Origin: Streptomyces sp. NBC_01431
GTDB taxonomy: Bacteria > Actinomycetota > Actinomycetes > Streptomycetales > Streptomycetaceae
Direction of reading: 5' to 3'
DNA: 64,000 nucleotides
Assembly (NCBI RefSeq): GCF_036231355.1
Contig: NZ_CP109496.1
Location: 1,860,001 to 1,924,000, forward strand
Shown here: piece after piece, positions 55,308-64,000 of the stretch
Numbering within the stretch: position 1 is the first letter of the stretch
Layout: each line of letters opens with the position of its first letter
Program-made: the position numbers and the translations under genes
Notes under the pieces: model-generated
Seen by the model: only the letters and a program-made list of their open reading frames with translations
Databases searched by the model: none
What the model was told of the DNA's origin: nothing

Positions 55308-56072
55308 GTGACAACTGTTCTGATCACTGGCGCGACCTCGGGCATCGGCGCCGCGTTCACCCACCGGTTCGCCGGTCTCGGCTGCGGCCTGGTCCTGGTC
55401 GCCCGGGACGAGGAGCGGCTGCGGCGGACGGCGAAGGAGATGCGGGCCCGTTACGGCGTCCCCGTCGAGGTGCTGGCTGCCGACCTGGTCGATCCGCTGG
55501 AGTGCCGCCGGGTCGAGGAGCGGCTCGGCTCGGCCGGGGACCCGGTGGACGTCCTCGTCAACAATGCGGGTTTCGGCCTTTCCGCGCCGTTCCCGCACAG
55601 CCCGGTCGACGACGAGGAGCGGATGCTCAATCTGCTGGTGCGGGCGCCGCTGCGGCTCACGCACGCGGCCGCGCCGGGCATGACCGCCCGGCGGCGCGGC
55701 GTCATCCTCAATGTCTCGTCGGTGGCGGGCCTGCTGCCCACCGGCACGTACGGCGCCGCGAAGGCGTGGCTCACCGCCTTCAGCGAGTCCCTGCGAGTCG
55801 ACCTCGCCCCGCAGGGTGTGCGCGTCCTGGCGCTCGTGCCCGGTTTCACCCGTACGGAGTTCCAGCAGCGGGCCGGGATGGACGTGACGTCGCTTCCCGC
55901 CTGGGCGTGGCTGGACGCCGAGAAGGTGGTGGAGCAGGCCCTGAAGGATCTGCGCCGCCGCCGGCCGGTCAGCATCACGGGGCTCCAGTACAAGGCGTAC
56001 GCCTTCGCGGTACGTCACGTACCGCGCACTGTCGCGGCGCGCATGGCCCGTTCCCGTACGCCCGCGAAGTGA
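55308..56072 (+). CDS. Short-chain dehydrogenase/reductase
   Basis: A 254-residue SDR. Cofactor motif TGATSGIGAAF, NNAG in VLVNNAGFGLS, catalytic Ser and YxxxK in NVSSVAGLLPTGTYGAAKAW, and PGFTRTEF are all present. It resembles the DltE/YqjQ-like branch; substrate unknown. The start is GTG 55308. It is convergent with the polysaccharide deacetylase. Confidence 0.94.
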   Translation: MTTVLITGATSGIGAAFTHRFAGLGCGLVLVARDEERLRRTAKEMRARYGVPVEVLAADLVDPLECRRVEERLGSAGDPVDVLVNNAGFGLSAPFPHSPVDDEERMLNLLVRAPLRLTHAAAPGMTARRRGVILNVSSVAGLLPTGTYGAAKAWLTAFSESLRVDLAPQGVRVLALVPGFTRTEFQQRAGMDVTSLPAWAWLDAEKVVEQALKDLRRRRPVSITGLQYKAYAFAVRHVPRTVAARMARSRTPAK

Positions 56073-56079
56073 CCGGTCG

Positions 56080-56112
56080 GGGGCGGCTCGGTCCCCTCGT
56101 GCGGGCCGCCCC
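56080..56112. terminator. Hairpin between the convergent SDR and deacetylase genes
   Basis: GGGGCGGC and GCCGCCCC arms with a 17-base loop lie between the two stops. Confidence 0.55.
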
Positions 56113-56120
56113 GAGCGGCG

Positions 56121-57014
56121 TCAGACCTTCGGGAAGCTGAAGACGTATCCCTGCTGCGCCAGCCAGGGAAGCACCTGTTTCAGGGCGGCGACCGTCTGGG
56201 CGCGGTCGCCGCCGCCGTCGTGGAACAGCACGATCGGGCCGTTCTTGAGTTCCTGTTTCACGGTCTGGACGATCTGCGCGGTGCCGGGCTGCTTCCAGTC
56301 CTTGGTGTCGACGTTCCAGCCGAGCGGCCGCATGCCATGGGTGGCGGCGATGTGGCGGTTGTCGGGGGTGAAGGCGCCGCCGGGGGCGCGGAAGTACTGG
56401 ACCTTGGCGCCGCCCGCCGCGTCCTCGATCATCTTCTGGGCGTCGAGGACCTGCGCGCTCTGGTAGGGCACGGGCTTCTTGTTCATCTGCTCGTCGTGGC
56501 TGACCGTGTGGTCGCACAGCCGGTGGCCGTCCGCCACGACCTCCTTGACCAGGGCGGGATTGGCCTGGGCCTGCGGGCCGATCATGCAGAAGGTGGCCTT
56601 GACGCCGTACTGCTTCAGGACGGCGAGGATCTTCGGCGTCCAGACCGCACTCGGCCCGTCGTCGATGGTGATGGAGACGGACTTGCCGCCGCTCTCCGTG
56701 GCGTGGTCTATCGACTCCGCTATTCCGGCGCCGGAGGGCGCCGCGGGGTCGGTCGAGCCGGCGGAGCCGTCCGTTCCGTCCGGTGCGCTGTCGCCGCCTC
56801 CCGCGCCCGACGCCGCGCCGGAGCCCGAAGCATGGGCGCCCGGCTTGTTGTCGGACTTGCCCGGAGTCTTCGAGGAGTGCGCGAGTGCCGGGCCCGGACC
56901 GTCGGAGGAGGTGTCGTGGCCCAGGAACACGGCGGCGGCCACCCCGCCGGTCAGCACCACGGCCGTAGCTGCGGCCATCACGATGCGGCGTGTGTGGACA
57001 GTCGGGCGCGCCAT
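56121..57014 (-). CDS. Membrane-anchored polysaccharide deacetylase (NodB domain)
   Basis: A 297-residue exported carbohydrate esterase. A membrane anchor or signal at about residues 10-33 precedes a low-complexity Ser/Gly/Pro linker (40-100). The NodB domain follows: SITIDDGPS, HTVSHDEQ with metal ligands, YFRAPGGAF, GWNVDTKDW, IVLFHDGGGDR. It deacetylates peptidoglycan or chitin-like sugars in the wall. ATG 57014 follows GGGGAAT. A long structured leader precedes it. Confidence 0.93.
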   Translation of the reverse strand: MARPTVHTRRIVMAAATAVVLTGGVAAAVFLGHDTSSDGPGPALAHSSKTPGKSDNKPGAHASGSGAASGAGGGDSAPDGTDGSAGSTDPAAPSGAGIAESIDHATESGGKSVSITIDDGPSAVWTPKILAVLKQYGVKATFCMIGPQAQANPALVKEVVADGHRLCDHTVSHDEQMNKKPVPYQSAQVLDAQKMIEDAAGGAKVQYFRAPGGAFTPDNRHIAATHGMRPLGWNVDTKDWKQPGTAQIVQTVKQELKNGPIVLFHDGGGDRAQTVAALKQVLPWLAQQGYVFSFPKV

Positions 57015-57195
57015 GGATTCCCCATCCCCTCGGTACGTGCCGGTGTGGCAGCGAAGCTTCACCAGCCCGCCACGATCGCACGATCGCGCTCGAATCCCGA
57101 AATGTGAATTCTCCCGGCGGGTATGGAGGGAAAATACCCGATTCCCGGCAACCTCCTTGCGGCGCATGGTGGTTGACGCGACTTCAGTGGTGCGA

Positions 57196-57312
57196 GGGGT
57201 TCGGTTCAGCTGCCGCACGCCGGGACTTTCGTCCCTAACGCGCAGGCAAAGACCCCGCCAACGGGGGTTCTGGTACCCGGTCCCAGCGGGGGATTCGCCA
57301 CAGGACCATCGG
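57196..57312 (-). ncRNA. Candidate structured leader RNA (c-di-AMP/ydaO-like) before the deacetylase
   Basis: Read on the minus strand the leader contains GGCGAATCCCCC, CTGGGACCGGGTACC, a CCCCCGTTGGCGGGG hairpin, a GGGACGAAAGTCCC tetraloop hairpin (57222-57235) and GCGGCAGCTGAACC. The last part resembles the CGACAGCTAACC end of ydaO-type cyclic-di-AMP riboswitches, which in actinomycetes precede cell-wall enzymes. The match is from memory and partial. It lies 180 bp before the deacetylase start. Confidence 0.45.
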
Positions 57313-57387
57313 CCCTGGGCCGCTCGCCGCGGGACGAGAGACACATCACTCGCGCGGGGGGGATTTCTCGGCCCAGCCCTGGGCGGG

Positions 57388-58620
57388 TCAGAACTCGTCG
57401 GCGGTGTGCGGGAGTTCCGCGGTGCGCAGCGCCGCGTCGAGGGCCGCCGCGGCGCCCGGGGTGTGCTCGGCCACCAGGCCCGCGAGGACGAGGCGGCGGG
57501 CCTCGGTGCCGCCGAGGTAGCAGGCGGCCAGGTCGCGCACGTCGAGGCTGAGGTCCGGTGCGGCCGCCGTCGCCTCGTAGGTGCACGTGTGCGGGGACGC
57601 GGCGAGGCGGAAGCGGCCCGCGTTGGCCGGGACGCGGTCGTCGCGCACCTCCAGGACGAGGAAGGCCTCGGCCGCCCAGGAGCGCGCGGTGAGCGCGGCG
57701 CGCACGTCCACGAGGCGGAGCCACAGCGCCGGGAACTCGGCGACGGTCTTGACCTGGTCGCGGTCGGCGGCGAAGAGCAGCAGCGGGTCGTCCGGCGCGA
57801 GGCCCCAGGCGCGTACGGTGCCGGTCAGGTCGATGCCCGCGAGGTAGTTCCACAGCGCGGCCTCACCGGCGGCGGTGTCGGCCTCCAACTCGGCGACCTG
57901 GACGGTGCCGGACTTGGCGGGATCGTCCTCGCGCCGGGTGCGGTAGATGGCGTACCCCGCGAGCGGTTCGTCGATGGCGCCCAGACCGACGATGCGGGGC
58001 GGGCCGAGTTCCTCGTCGTCCTCGTCGGTTTCGGGCAGCCACTCGCCGCGCCAGCGGGCGCTGTCGCGGGCGATCCGGCCGGCCCGCCGGGTGCGGGTCG
58101 CCTCGTAGTAGGGGCCGAGTTCGGCGGGCGCGTCGTCGGCGTCGATCAGGCGCAGGGGGCGCCGGTCGGGGTCGACGCGCAGGGCGAGCGGGCGGGTGGA
58201 GTCGATCTCGACGGACGTGCCGTAGGTGCCCGCACCGAAACCGAAACGGCCGTAGATGGCGGCCTCGGACGCCCAGAGCGCGACGACGGGACGGGCGTGG
58301 TCGGCGCAGCGGCGGAACAGTTCGGCGATCATGCCGGAGAGCACGCCGCGGCGTCGGTGGGTGGGCGCTACCGAGACGAACGTGAGCCCGGGGCAAGGGA
58401 GTTCACCCCCCGGGATGGAGAGCGTGAAGCGGTGGGCGACGAGGAACCCGACGAGCGCGTCGCCGTCGTACGCTCCGACCCGGTCGCAGCGCAGCACCAT
58501 CGCGCGGTGGTACTCGCGCTTCTCCTTCTCGTCCGGCCGGTCGTGGAAGACGAGCCACCAGAGTTCCAGGGCTCGGTCGACGTCGGACTCGGGCACGTCA
58601 CGGAACTGGAGCTCGTTCAT
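57388..58620 (-). CDS. GNAT acetyltransferase, Eis-like with SCP2-type C-terminal domain
   Basis: A 410-residue protein of the Eis architecture: a first GNAT domain with acetyl-CoA motif LTFVSVAPTHRRRGVLSGMIAELF, then IYGRFGFGAGTYGTSVEI, a second GNAT-like domain, and an SCP2-like C-terminal domain. The terminal carboxylate, ADEF in TAELPHTADEF, ends as in Eis proteins, which use it in catalysis. Eis relatives acetylate aminoglycosides or lysine side chains; the substrate here is unknown. Confidence 0.93.
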   Translation of the reverse strand: MNELQFRDVPESDVDRALELWWLVFHDRPDEKEKREYHRAMVLRCDRVGAYDGDALVGFLVAHRFTLSIPGGELPCPGLTFVSVAPTHRRRGVLSGMIAELFRRCADHARPVVALWASEAAIYGRFGFGAGTYGTSVEIDSTRPLALRVDPDRRPLRLIDADDAPAELGPYYEATRTRRAGRIARDSARWRGEWLPETDEDDEELGPPRIVGLGAIDEPLAGYAIYRTRREDDPAKSGTVQVAELEADTAAGEAALWNYLAGIDLTGTVRAWGLAPDDPLLLFAADRDQVKTVAEFPALWLRLVDVRAALTARSWAAEAFLVLEVRDDRVPANAGRFRLAASPHTCTYEATAAAPDLSLDVRDLAACYLGGTEARRLVLAGLVAEHTPGAAAALDAALRTAELPHTADEF

Positions 58621-58783
58621 ACGGCGACCCTAACTCGTGCAAAATGGGGCATCGCCTGCATATCGCCTGGGTCGTGGCGCCCCGTGGCGCCGGGGCTCCG
58701 GTCGGCGCGACCGCCGGGAGCATTCGGCGGGGGCCGCCGCACTCAGGGGGACGCGCAGGTGAGCGGCCGGGCCGCGGGGCGGG

Positions 58784-59935
58784 CTACGCCACCCGGCCTA
58801 TGCGCCCGAGCGGTGTGTCCGAGCGGTCGTGGTGGATCGGGGTGTGGGCGCCGGTCAGCGAGGTGCCGCTGCCGCCTCGCCGGCTGGCGACGATCTCCGC
58901 GGCGATCGACAGCGCGGTCTCCTCGGGCGTACGGGCGCCGAGGTCGAGGCCAATCGGGGAGCGCAGGCGGTTCAGTTCGAGCTCGGTGACGCCCACGGCG
59001 CGCAGCCGCTCGTTGCGATCCAGGTGGGTGCGGCGCGAACCCATCGCACCCACGTAGGCGACGGGGAGCTTCAGGGCTCTCGCCAGGAGCGGGATGTCGA
59101 ACTTGGCGTCGTGGGTGAGGACGCACAGGACCGTACGGGAGTCGGTCGTGGTGCGTTCCAGGTACTCGTGCGGCCACTCCACGACGATCTCGTCGGCCTC
59201 GGGGAAGCGGGTCCTCGTCGCGAAGACGGGCCGGGCGTCGCACACGGTGACGTGGTAACCCAGGAACTTGCCGACCTTGACCAGGGCGGAAGCGAAGTCG
59301 ATGGCGCCGAAGACGATCATCCGGGGGGCCGGGACGCTCGATTCGACAAGGACGGTCAGCGGCTCGCCGCACAGCCGGCCGTCCGCGCCGAGGGAGACGG
59401 TGCCGGTTCGGCCCGCGTCCAGCATGGCGGCGGCCTCGTAGGCGACCGCGCGATCCAGCTCGGGGTGGCCGCCGAGCACACCCTCGTACCGCCCGTCGGG
59501 ACGGACGAGCAGCGCCCGGCCCATCAAGTCTGCGGGGCCGTCGGTGATCCGGGCGACGGCCGCGGCCTCGCCGCGTACGGCGGCGGCCAGGGCCGCGGCG
59601 AACACCGGGCGGACGGGCGCGTTCGCGCCGACCGGGGTGACGAGTATGTCGATGACGCCACCGCAGGTCAGGCCGACCGCGAAGGCGTCCTCGTCGCTGT
59701 AGCCGAAGCGCTCCACGACACTGTGGCCGTCGTCGAGCGCCTGTCGGCACAGCTCGTAAACCGCGCCCTCCACACATCCACCGGAGACCGAGCCGATGGC
59801 CGTGCCGTCGCTGTCGACGGCGAGGGCGGCACCCGGCTGCCGGGGCGCGCTGCCGCCGACGGCCACCACGGTGGCCACGGCGAACTCGTGTCCCTGCTCG
59901 ACCCACCGGTTGAGCTCTTCGGCGATGTCCAGCAT
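58784..59935 (-). CDS. xdhC: XdhC family protein (xanthine dehydrogenase maturation)
   Basis: A 383-residue protein with the N-terminal XdhC/CoxI domain (FAVATVVAVGGSAPRQPGAALAV, GSVSGGCVEGAVYE, LTCGGVIDILV) and C-terminal Rossmann domain (MIVFGAIDFASALVKVG, YVGAMGSRRTH, RLRSPIGLDLGARTPEETALSIAAEIVA). XdhC proteins bind molybdenum cofactor and insert it into xanthine dehydrogenase. It lies on the same strand as XDH and the purine permease, and works with the MocA-like gene at 6 kb. Confidence 0.95.
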   Translation of the reverse strand: MLDIAEELNRWVEQGHEFAVATVVAVGGSAPRQPGAALAVDSDGTAIGSVSGGCVEGAVYELCRQALDDGHSVVERFGYSDEDAFAVGLTCGGVIDILVTPVGANAPVRPVFAAALAAAVRGEAAAVARITDGPADLMGRALLVRPDGRYEGVLGGHPELDRAVAYEAAAMLDAGRTGTVSLGADGRLCGEPLTVLVESSVPAPRMIVFGAIDFASALVKVGKFLGYHVTVCDARPVFATRTRFPEADEIVVEWPHEYLERTTTDSRTVLCVLTHDAKFDIPLLARALKLPVAYVGAMGSRRTHLDRNERLRAVGVTELELNRLRSPIGLDLGARTPEETALSIAAEIVASRRGGSGTSLTGAHTPIHHDRSDTPLGRIGRVA

Positions 59936-59981
59936 GGTCGGTCTCCTTACGGATGTGTGGAGGGCGTCAGCGGCGCGGCCG

Positions 59982-61445
59982 CTACTTGACGCCGAGCCAG
60001 CTCTCGATGGGATGCAGCGCGAAGTAGATGGTGAAGACGGCTGTCAGGGCCCACATGAACCCGCCGATCTCCCGCCACTTGCCCTGCGCCGCCTTGATCA
60101 CCGTGTAGGCGACGACGCCCGCTCCGACACCGGCGGTGATGTTGTAGGTGAACGGCATCAGCGCGACGGTGAGGAACACCGGGATGGAGACCGAGCGGTC
60201 GCTCCAGTCGACGTGCTTGGCCGCGCTCATCATCATCGAGCCGATGACGACCAGGGCCGCGGAGGCGACCTGGGCCGGGACCAGCTGGGTGACCGGGGTG
60301 AAGAAGAGGCAGGCCGCGAAGAACAGGCCGGTGACGACCGAGGAGAGCCCGGTACGGGCACCCTCACCGGCGCCGGACGCGGACTCGATGAACACAGTCT
60401 GGCCGGAGGCGCCCGCGACGCCGCCGATCGCGCCGCCCGCACCGTCGATGAACAGGGCCTTGGACAGGCCCGGCATGCGGCCCTGGTCGTCGGCGAGCTT
60501 GGCCTCCTGGCCGACGCCGATGATGGTGGCCATCGCGTCGAAGAAGCCGGCCAGCACCAGGGTGAAGACGATCATGCCGACGCTGATGGCGCCGATGGAC
60601 CCCCAGCCGCCGAGCTCGACGTGGCCGAAGAGGCCGAAGTCGGGCATGGAGACCGCGCTGCCGCTGAGACCGGGGGCGGTGCCGCCCCAGTCCGCGTCGG
60701 TCAGGCCGGCGGCCTTGGTGACCACGAAGGCCAGGACGCTGCCCGAGACGATGCCGATCAGGATCGCGCCGGGCACCTTGCGGGCCTGGAGGGCGAAGAT
60801 CAGCAGCAGGGTGACCGCGAAGAAGAAGACGGGCCAGCCGACGAGCTGACCGGTGGCTCCGAGGGTGACCGGCGGTCCGTGCTCGGGGCCCTTGCCGACG
60901 AATCCGGCCTTCACCAGGCCGAGCAGGGCGACGAACATGCCGATGCCCATGGTGATGGCGTGCTTGAGCGCCAGCGGGATGGCGTTCATGATCATCTCGC
61001 GGAGGCCGGTGACGACCAGGAGCATGATCACGACGCCGTACATGACGCACATGCCCATAGCCTGCGGCCAGGTCATGTTGGGGACCACCTGGGTGGTCAG
61101 AGCCGCGGAGACGTTGAGTCCCGCGGCCAGTGCGAGCGGAACCTTGCCGATGAAGCCCATCAGCAGCGTGCTGACCGCGGCCGCGAGTGCGGTGGCGGTC
61201 ACCAGACCGGCGTGGCCCAGAGTGTGCTTGTCGACGTCGGGCGTCGAGAGGATCAGAGGGTTGAGCAGGAGGATGTAACACATCGCCATGAAGGTGGTGA
61301 TGCCGCCGCGCACTTCCTGCGCGAACGTGGATCCCCGCTCGGATATGTGAAAGTACCGGTCGAGCCAGGATCTGCCGGCGGAGGGACGAGAGCCGGAGCC
61401 CGCGTCCTCAGCGGTGGTCCTGGGCTCCACAGACTGCTGGGTCAT
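59982..61445 (-). CDS. Hypoxanthine/guanine permease (AzgA-type NCS2)
   Basis: A 487-residue transporter with about 13 membrane helices: GGITTFMAMCYILLLNPLIL in helix 1, AAGLNVSAALTTQVV, FFDAMATIIGVGQEA and GASGQTVFIESASGAGEGARTG are hallmarks of the AzgA branch. It imports hypoxanthine, guanine or adenine that XDH can oxidise. ATG 61445 has GGGAG. An imperfect dyad ACTTGA-GTCC-TCAGGT lies 40 bp upstream (61485-61500). Confidence 0.93.
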   Translation of the reverse strand: MTQQSVEPRTTAEDAGSGSRPSAGRSWLDRYFHISERGSTFAQEVRGGITTFMAMCYILLLNPLILSTPDVDKHTLGHAGLVTATALAAAVSTLLMGFIGKVPLALAAGLNVSAALTTQVVPNMTWPQAMGMCVMYGVVIMLLVVTGLREMIMNAIPLALKHAITMGIGMFVALLGLVKAGFVGKGPEHGPPVTLGATGQLVGWPVFFFAVTLLLIFALQARKVPGAILIGIVSGSVLAFVVTKAAGLTDADWGGTAPGLSGSAVSMPDFGLFGHVELGGWGSIGAISVGMIVFTLVLAGFFDAMATIIGVGQEAKLADDQGRMPGLSKALFIDGAGGAIGGVAGASGQTVFIESASGAGEGARTGLSSVVTGLFFAACLFFTPVTQLVPAQVASAALVVIGSMMMSAAKHVDWSDRSVSIPVFLTVALMPFTYNITAGVGAGVVAYTVIKAAQGKWREIGGFMWALTAVFTIYFALHPIESWLGVK

Positions 61446-61845
61446 GGTGCCTACTCCCAAGGTTCACAGGGGCACCCGCATAAGACTTGAGTCCTCAGGT
61501 CAGACAAGCTGCGGGATTTGGGATGGTGCGTGGGCTGCACGACCCGGGGGACGGCCCGAGACGAACGGTGTCTGCTTCCTGCGGGGGTACCGGAACCGGT
61601 ACCGCAGTGCAGATGGCTACGGGGTGTTGCTGGTGTTTCGGGTACTGCATGTGGTGCTGGGTACTGCATGTGGTGCTGGGTACTGCTGTGAAGCGAAGAC
61701 CGCGAGCGGTGCGGCTGCTTGTTTACTCCGGGCGGTGCGGGCGTCGGAAGTGTGACGTTCCTGGGAGGCACACACCGCCCGGAGGGCTTGTGGGAGGGGA
61801 GGGGCCCGGCGGCGCGAGTCCGCCGGACACCCCCCTGGGCAGGGT
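61446..61845. other. Intergenic region between XDH and the purine permease with tandem repeat
   Basis: It contains two and a half copies of the 19-bp unit GTACTGCATGTGGTGCTGG (61642-61690). A long-loop inverted repeat has arms TCCGGGCGGTG (61727-61737) and CACCGCCCGGA (61773-61783) and may terminate the XDH transcript. I see no gene. Confidence 0.6.
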
Positions 61846-64000
61846 CTACGTGCCGGTGAGGTGTTCGGGGCGGACCGGGGTCTTGTTGAGTTCGAGCCCG
61901 GTCGCCGCCCGGATGGCCGCGAGGACGGCCGGGGTGGACGAGAGGGTCGGGGCCTCGCCGAGACCGCGCAGACCGTACGGCGCGTTGGGGTCGGCGAGCT
62001 CCAGGACGTCGACCGGCATGGTCGGGGTGTCGAGGATGGTGGGGATCAGGTAGTCCGTGAAGGAGGGGTTGCGCACCTTCGCGGTCTTCGGGTCCACGAT
62101 GATCTCTTCCATCACCGCGACGCCGAGGCCCTGGGTGGTACCACCCTGGATCTGGCCGACGACGGAGAGCATGTTGAGCGCCTTGCCGACGTCCTGGGCG
62201 GTGGCCAGCTCGACGACTTTGACGAGGCCGAGCTCGGTGTCCACCTCGACCACCGCGCGGTGCGCGGCGAACGTGTACTGGACGTGGCCGTTGCCCTGGC
62301 CGGTGACGAGGTCGAAGGCCTGGGTCGGGCGGTGCCGGAACTCCAGCTCGACGTCGATCTCCTCGCCCTCCAGGACGTCCGCCAGGTCGGCGAGTACCTC
62401 ACCGCCGTCGGTGACGACCGTGCCGCCTTCGAGCAGCAGCTCGGCGGTGGCCCAGGCGGGGTGGTAGGAGCCGAACTTGCGGCGGCCGATCTCAAGCGCC
62501 TTGGCGCGGACGGCCTCGCAGGTGTTCTTCACCGCGCCACCGGTCATGTACGTCTGCCGGGAGGCGGACGTCGAACCGGCGGAGCCGACCTGGGTGTCGG
62601 CCGGGTGGATGGTCACCTGCGTGACGCCCAGCTCCGTACGGGCGATCTGGGCGTGCACGGTGACACCGCCCTGACCGACCTCCGCCATGGCCGTGTGGAC
62701 CATCGCGACGGGCTCGCCGTTGATGACCTCAAGACGCACCCGGGCGGTCGAGTAGTCGTCGAAGCCCTCGGAGAAGCCGACGTTCTTGATGCCGACCGCG
62801 TAGCCGACACCCCGTACGACACCCTCGCCGTGCGTGGTGTTGGACAGGCCGCCGGGCAGGGCGCGGACGTCCGCCTCCTCGCCGGCCACCAGCCACTGCT
62901 GCTCGGGCGGCATCGGACGGGCCTTGACCCGGCGAAGGAGCTCGGCGACCGGGGCCGGCGAGTCGACGACCTGGCCGGTCGGCATGATCGAGCCCTGCTC
63001 CATGGCGTTGAGCTGGCGGAACTCGACCGGGTCCATGCCCAGCTTCGCCGCGACCTTGTCCATCTGGGCCTCGTAGGCGAAGCAGGCCTGGACCGCGCCG
63101 AAGCCGCGCATCGCGCCACAGGGCGGGTTGTTCGTGTAGAGCGCGATCGCCTCGATGTCGACGTCGTCGACGACGTACGGGCCGACGGAGAGCGAGGAGG
63201 CGTTGCCGACGACCGCCGGGGAGGCCGACGCGTAGGCGCCGCCGTCCAGGACGATCTTGCACTTCATGTGCGTGAGCTTGCCGTCCCTGGTGGCGCCGTG
63301 CTCGTAGGAGAGCTTCGCCGGGTGGCGGTGCACATGGCCGAAGAAGGACTCGAACCGGTTGTAGACGATCTTGACCGGCTTGCCCGTGCGCAGCGCCAGG
63401 AGGCAGGCGTGGATCTGCATCGAGATGTCCTCGCGGCCACCGAAGGCGCCGCCGACGCCGGAGAGCGTCATGCGGACCTTCTCCGGCGGCAGGCCCAGGA
63501 CCGGGGCGATCTGCTGGAGGTCCGAGTGCAGCCACTGGGTCGCGACGTAGAGGTCGACGCCGCCGTCCTCGGCGGGCACGGCGAGGCCGGACTCCGGGCC
63601 GAGGAAGGCCTGGTCCTGCATGCCGAAGGTGTACTCGCCCCTGACGATCACGTCGGCGCGCTTGGCGGCCTCGTCCGCGTTGCCGCGGATGATCGGCTGG
63701 CGGTGCACGATGTTCGGGTGCGGGACGTGACCGGCGTGGTGGTCGTCGCGGCCCTCGTGGATCAGCGGCGCGTCGGGGGCGAGGGCGGAGGCCTCGTCCG
63801 TGACGACCGGCAGCTCCCTGTAGTCGATCTTGATCTTGGCGGCCGCGCGGCGGGCGGTCTCCGGGTGGTCGGCGGCCACCAGGGCGACCGGCTCACCGTG
63901 GTGGCGGACCCGGCCGTGGGCCAGGACCGGGGTGTCCTGGATTTCGAGGCCGTAGTTCTTCGTCTTGGCCGGCAGGTCGTCGTAGGTGAGCACGGCGTAC
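61846..64000 (-). CDS. Xanthine dehydrogenase, molybdopterin-binding subunit (partial)
   Basis: The C-terminal 717 codons of the large Mo subunit; the N-terminus lies beyond the right edge. It has the aldehyde oxidase/XDH a/b-hammerhead domain (YDDLPAKTKNYGLEIQDTPV, HHGEPVALVAA), GGAFGGREDI, RGFGAVQACFAYEAQMD, VGQGGVTVHAQIARTELG and the C-terminal GLGEAPTLSSTPAVLAAI with the base-like Glu. It oxidises hypoxanthine and xanthine to urate. FeS and FAD subunits should follow on the 5' side outside the window. Confidence 0.96.
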   Translation of the reverse strand, partial: YAVLTYDDLPAKTKNYGLEIQDTPVLAHGRVRHHGEPVALVAADHPETARRAAAKIKIDYRELPVVTDEASALAPDAPLIHEGRDDHHAGHVPHPNIVHRQPIIRGNADEAAKRADVIVRGEYTFGMQDQAFLGPESGLAVPAEDGGVDLYVATQWLHSDLQQIAPVLGLPPEKVRMTLSGVGGAFGGREDISMQIHACLLALRTGKPVKIVYNRFESFFGHVHRHPAKLSYEHGATRDGKLTHMKCKIVLDGGAYASASPAVVGNASSLSVGPYVVDDVDIEAIALYTNNPPCGAMRGFGAVQACFAYEAQMDKVAAKLGMDPVEFRQLNAMEQGSIMPTGQVVDSPAPVAELLRRVKARPMPPEQQWLVAGEEADVRALPGGLSNTTHGEGVVRGVGYAVGIKNVGFSEGFDDYSTARVRLEVINGEPVAMVHTAMAEVGQGGVTVHAQIARTELGVTQVTIHPADTQVGSAGSTSASRQTYMTGGAVKNTCEAVRAKALEIGRRKFGSYHPAWATAELLLEGGTVVTDGGEVLADLADVLEGEEIDVELEFRHRPTQAFDLVTGQGNGHVQYTFAAHRAVVEVDTELGLVKVVELATAQDVGKALNMLSVVGQIQGGTTQGLGVAVMEEIIVDPKTAKVRNPSFTDYLIPTILDTPTMPVDVLELADPNAPYGLRGLGEAPTLSSTPAVLAAIRAATGLELNKTPVRPEHLTGT

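Overview
The window is high-GC DNA with the gene style of a Streptomyces chromosome: GTG and TTG starts, ATGA/GTGA overlaps, MocR, MmyB-type and LuxR regulators, a GH46 chitosanase, excalibur and SAV_915 small proteins. The species cannot be named from sequence alone. I read about 50 genes as intact. The window cuts an ABC permease at the left edge and the molybdenum subunit of xanthine dehydrogenase at the right edge.

The main theme is purine catabolism to glyoxylate and central carbon. On the minus strand lie uraD, uraH, uricase, an NCS2 permease, an 8-oxoguanine-type deaminase and a second NCS2 permease (20.7 to 14.2 kb). On the plus strand lie hydroxypyruvate isomerase, tartronate semialdehyde reductase and catalase (21.7 to 25.2 kb). 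Glyoxylate carboligase is at 35-37 kb and malate synthase at 6.9 kb. A MocA-like cofactor cytidylyltransferase (6 kb), XdhC, an AzgA-type permease and xanthine dehydrogenase (58.8-64 kb) supply the first steps. Urate is oxidised and opened to allantoin, catalase removes the peroxide, and glyoxylate is condensed by Gcl or MalS. Allantoinase, allantoicase and the usual IclR-type AllR regulator are not in the window.

Two sets of shared operator-like sequences tie these genes together. Malate synthase, hyi and gcl each carry a pair of 15-bp TTCC-N7-GGAA-type boxes spaced exactly 21 bp. The uraD operon and catalase share an almost identical 20-bp element with the core TCAACA-N3-TGTTGA.

Between catalase and gcl lies an accessory island (about 25.5-31 kb). 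It contains a truncated integrase, terminase fragments, a DUF6879/XRE-regulator locus and a frameshifted paralogue. The main part is bracketed by two 70-bp direct repeats, so it looks like a decayed integrative element or prophage. From 37 to 58 kb the window is ordinary accessory chromosome: acyl-CoA ligases, LuxR/LysR/TetR/XRE regulators, an IF-1 paralogue, a DEAD helicase with cold-shock protein, a polysaccharide deacetylase with a structured leader, and an apparent scar of a deleted kdp operon. A recurrent oddity is short tandem repeats that begin inside the last codons of a gene, span its stop codon and continue downstream.
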